Source: Heliobacterium mobile
GTDB lineage: Bacteria; Bacillota; Desulfitobacteriia; Heliobacteriales; Heliobacteriaceae
DNA length: 64,000 bases
Assembly: GCF_009720735.1 (NCBI RefSeq)
Contig: NZ_WNKU01000014.1
Span: 26,057-90,056 of the forward strand
Direction: 5' to 3'
Position 1 is the first letter of the stretch; each line of letters opens with the position of its first letter. Positions 62,772 through 64,000 of the stretch are shown one piece after another. The translations under genes were made by a program, and so were the position numbers. The notes below the pieces were generated by a model. It saw nothing but the letters and a program-made list of their open reading frames with translations, was not told the origin of the DNA and did not search any database.

Positions 62772-63086
62772 TAATATCTTACGAAGGATTATTTCTTTGG
62801 ATAGTAGTATTGCCACCAATCCTTCCCTTATAGCCCGGAAAAACAAACTTTCTAAATCATTTACGTGAAATCCGTCAAGTAATCTCTGATAAAACGATAC
62901 TACTTGAGCAGCGTTGAGCACCAATTCTGCAACTACCATCTTCAAGATGTTTTTTGTAGAATTGCTTATTTAAAGTCTGAATAGTAAATAAAAGGAAGGA
63001 GGTTATTTATAGGATTTTCAGATATAGATGTTAAAATAAAGATTTAGGCTCGGAAACAATATTTAAACTAAAGATTGAGGTGGAGA
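62772..63086. other. Intergenic stretch between nagA and mscL
   Basis: 315 nt, AT-rich. A minus-strand open frame crosses it but overlaps nagA and lacks an RBS; I do not accept it. The mscL promoter must lie at its right end. Confidence 0.4.
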
Positions 63087-63521
63087 ATGTTAAAAGAGTT
63101 TAAGAAGTTTATGATGCGTGGTAATGTGATGGATCTAGCAATTGGGGTAATCATCGGTACGTCATTCAGCAAAATCGTTACATCCTTTGTTGAGGATGTT
63201 ATTATGCCGCCAATTGGACTACTCATTGGAAAAGTTGATTTTAGTAATATCTTCATCAATCTCAGTGACCGAAGTTATCCAACACTAGCGGCGGCCAAAC
63301 AAGCTGGCGCACCAACCATTAATATTGGATTATTCATGAACAATGTCATAAATTTTACAATAATCTCATTCGTGATTTTTATTACTATACATCAAATAAA
63401 TAGACTCACGAAAATAAAAGAAGATAAAGTGCCATTCACAAAAGAATGTCCCTATTGTCTATCCATAATCCCTGCGAAAGCTGTCCGCTGCTCCGCTTGT
63501 ACATCACAACTAAATCCTTAG
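63087..63521 (+). CDS. mscL: Large-conductance mechanosensitive channel MscL with zinc-ribbon tail
   Basis: 144 aa. Two membrane helices: [20 protein letters not shown] (TM1 with the pore-lining Gly/Ala face) and [20 protein letters not shown] (TM2). The C-terminus has a CPYC ... CSAC zinc-ribbon-like tail after [12 protein letters not shown], an addition absent from E. coli MscL. ATG 63087 follows GAGGTGGAG. It releases solutes on osmotic downshift. Confidence 0.94.
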   Translation: MLKEFKKFMMRGNVMDLAIGVIIGTSFSKIVTSFVEDVIMPPIGLLIGKVDFSNIFINLSDRSYPTLAAAKQAGAPTINIGLFMNNVINFTIISFVIFITIHQINRLTKIKEDKVPFTKECPYCLSIIPAKAVRCSACTSQLNP

Positions 63522-63587
63522 CTGTTGAAAAAGCAAATATAATAACAGGAAGGTACTAATGCCAAACAAATTGGAAATAAGTACTAG

Positions 63588-63616
63588 TTGCAAAAACGAA
63601 TTGATTGTGTGATAAT
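63588..63616 (+). promoter_or_regulatory. Candidate rRNA operon promoter
   Basis: TTGCAA (63588-63593) and GATAAT (63611-63616) with a 17-nt spacer, about 215 nt before the 16S rRNA. The leader 63617-63830 contains CCTTGAAAATCGAACAG, typical of rRNA leaders, and AACTTC/GAAGTT and AAGCTT-type hairpins likely used in processing. Confidence 0.6.
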
Positions 63617-63830
63617 AATCAAGTTCGCCGCTGCGATAGCGAAATGTGACGCAGAGGCACGGTCCTTGAAAATCGAACAGTTGTAAGCAAAGCGTGCGAA
63701 CCAAGTCAATTCGGCCCACGTAAGTGGGACGGATAATTTCTTAAGAGTCGATGAACTTCTGAAAGAAGTTCTTGATTCAATAAGAAATACTTTATATCAA
63801 CAAGAGCTTGACTCAAGCTTATCTACATTT

Positions 63831-64000
63831 TATGTGGAGAGTTTGATCCTGGCTCAGGACGAACGCTGGCGGCATGCCTAACACATGCAAGTCGAACGGA
63901 GAGCTAAAGTTTCGATGGAGGCTCTTAGTGGCGGACGGGTGAGTAACGCGTGGATAACCTGCCTGAGAGTGGGGGATAACAGCCCGAAAGGGCTGCTAAT
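63831..64000 (+). rRNA. rrs: 16S ribosomal RNA, 5' end only
   Basis: AGAGTTTGATCCTGGCTCAG begins at 63838, followed by GACGAACGCTGGCGGCATGC, AACACATGCAAGTCGAACGG and GTGGCGGACGGGTGAGTAAC. The gene is cut by the window edge. The mature 5' end is estimated a few nt before the conserved AGAGTTTG. Variable region 1 (GAGAGCTAAAGTTTCGATGG) should identify the genus. Confidence 0.97.

Noticed and set aside
62673..62945. Minus-strand open frame of 90 codons after nagA
   Set aside because: It overlaps the nagA coding region by about 100 nt, has no RBS and no recognisable motif.

Overview
The window reads as a chromosomal segment of an anaerobic, endospore-lineage Firmicute of the Clostridia. Supporting genes are SpoVG, an AbrB-type regulator, a Firmicutes-type LexA with GAAC-N4-GTTC operators, a CBS/DRTGG-type manganese pyrophosphatase, a flavodiiron protein and a large block whose order matches the iscS-trmU-yrrD-yrrI-alaS-yrzL-yrrK-yrzB-yrrL-yrrO region of Bacillus. 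FixABCX, a class II photolyase and a hidden 48-residue Trp/His-rich membrane peptide make a heliobacterium plausible, but this is inference; the 16S rRNA fragment at the right edge would settle it.

Layout. 1-4.1 kb: end of a tRNA-modifying TcdA, a CsoR-type repressor with a visible promoter and operator followed by thioredoxin, and a receiver-PAS-PAS-GGDEF-EAL protein with a degenerate EAL site. 4.2-7.3 kb: a radical-SAM DNA-repair-like gene behind an SOS box, and a class II photolyase. 7.3-20.7 kb: IscR, cysteine desulfurase, IscU-type scaffold and MnmA (sulfur to Fe-S clusters and tRNA), then PRC-barrel, AI-2E permease, alaS with a T-box-like leader, IreB, RuvX, DUF1292, MltG and U32 peptidase. 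Three co-oriented copies of a ~173-nt structured repeat lie in intergenic gaps of 5.7-15.9 kb.

20.7-26.2 kb: small proteins, AbrB, PAP2 phosphatase, LexA, a small membrane protein with an SOS box next to lexA, a YgjP-type metallopeptidase and an ECF sigma operon with an anti-sigma-like partner. 26.3-40.4 kb: flavodiiron protein, HD-GYP protein, MFS exporter, an ABC-ATPase/GTPase/Fe-S trio behind a structured leader, an SLH protein, a CDF transporter, CBS-pyrophosphatase, PepF and a small sulfite/nitrite-reductase-like protein. 40.5-45.5 kb: padR-MFP-RND efflux operon on the minus strand. 45.6-47.3 kb: soluble PocR-domain chemoreceptor and CheW. 47.4-51.2 kb: fixABCX on the minus strand. 51.3-54.2 kb: nitroreductase, ferredoxin, DUF2867 and a broken type I restriction gene.

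54.4-63.5 kb is visibly more AT-rich and dominated by signalling: a PAS histidine kinase, an EAL phosphodiesterase and three single-domain receivers, followed by SpoVG, Sir2, NagA and MscL. The window ends in the promoter/leader and first ~170 nt of a 16S rRNA gene.

The most notable observations are the three-copy repeat, whose terminal and inner stems show compensatory changes; a small LexA-regulon cluster including a new candidate SOS-induced membrane peptide; the hidden 48-residue Trp/His membrane peptide at 21.0 kb; and the ABC-GTPase-Fe-S trio with its leader.
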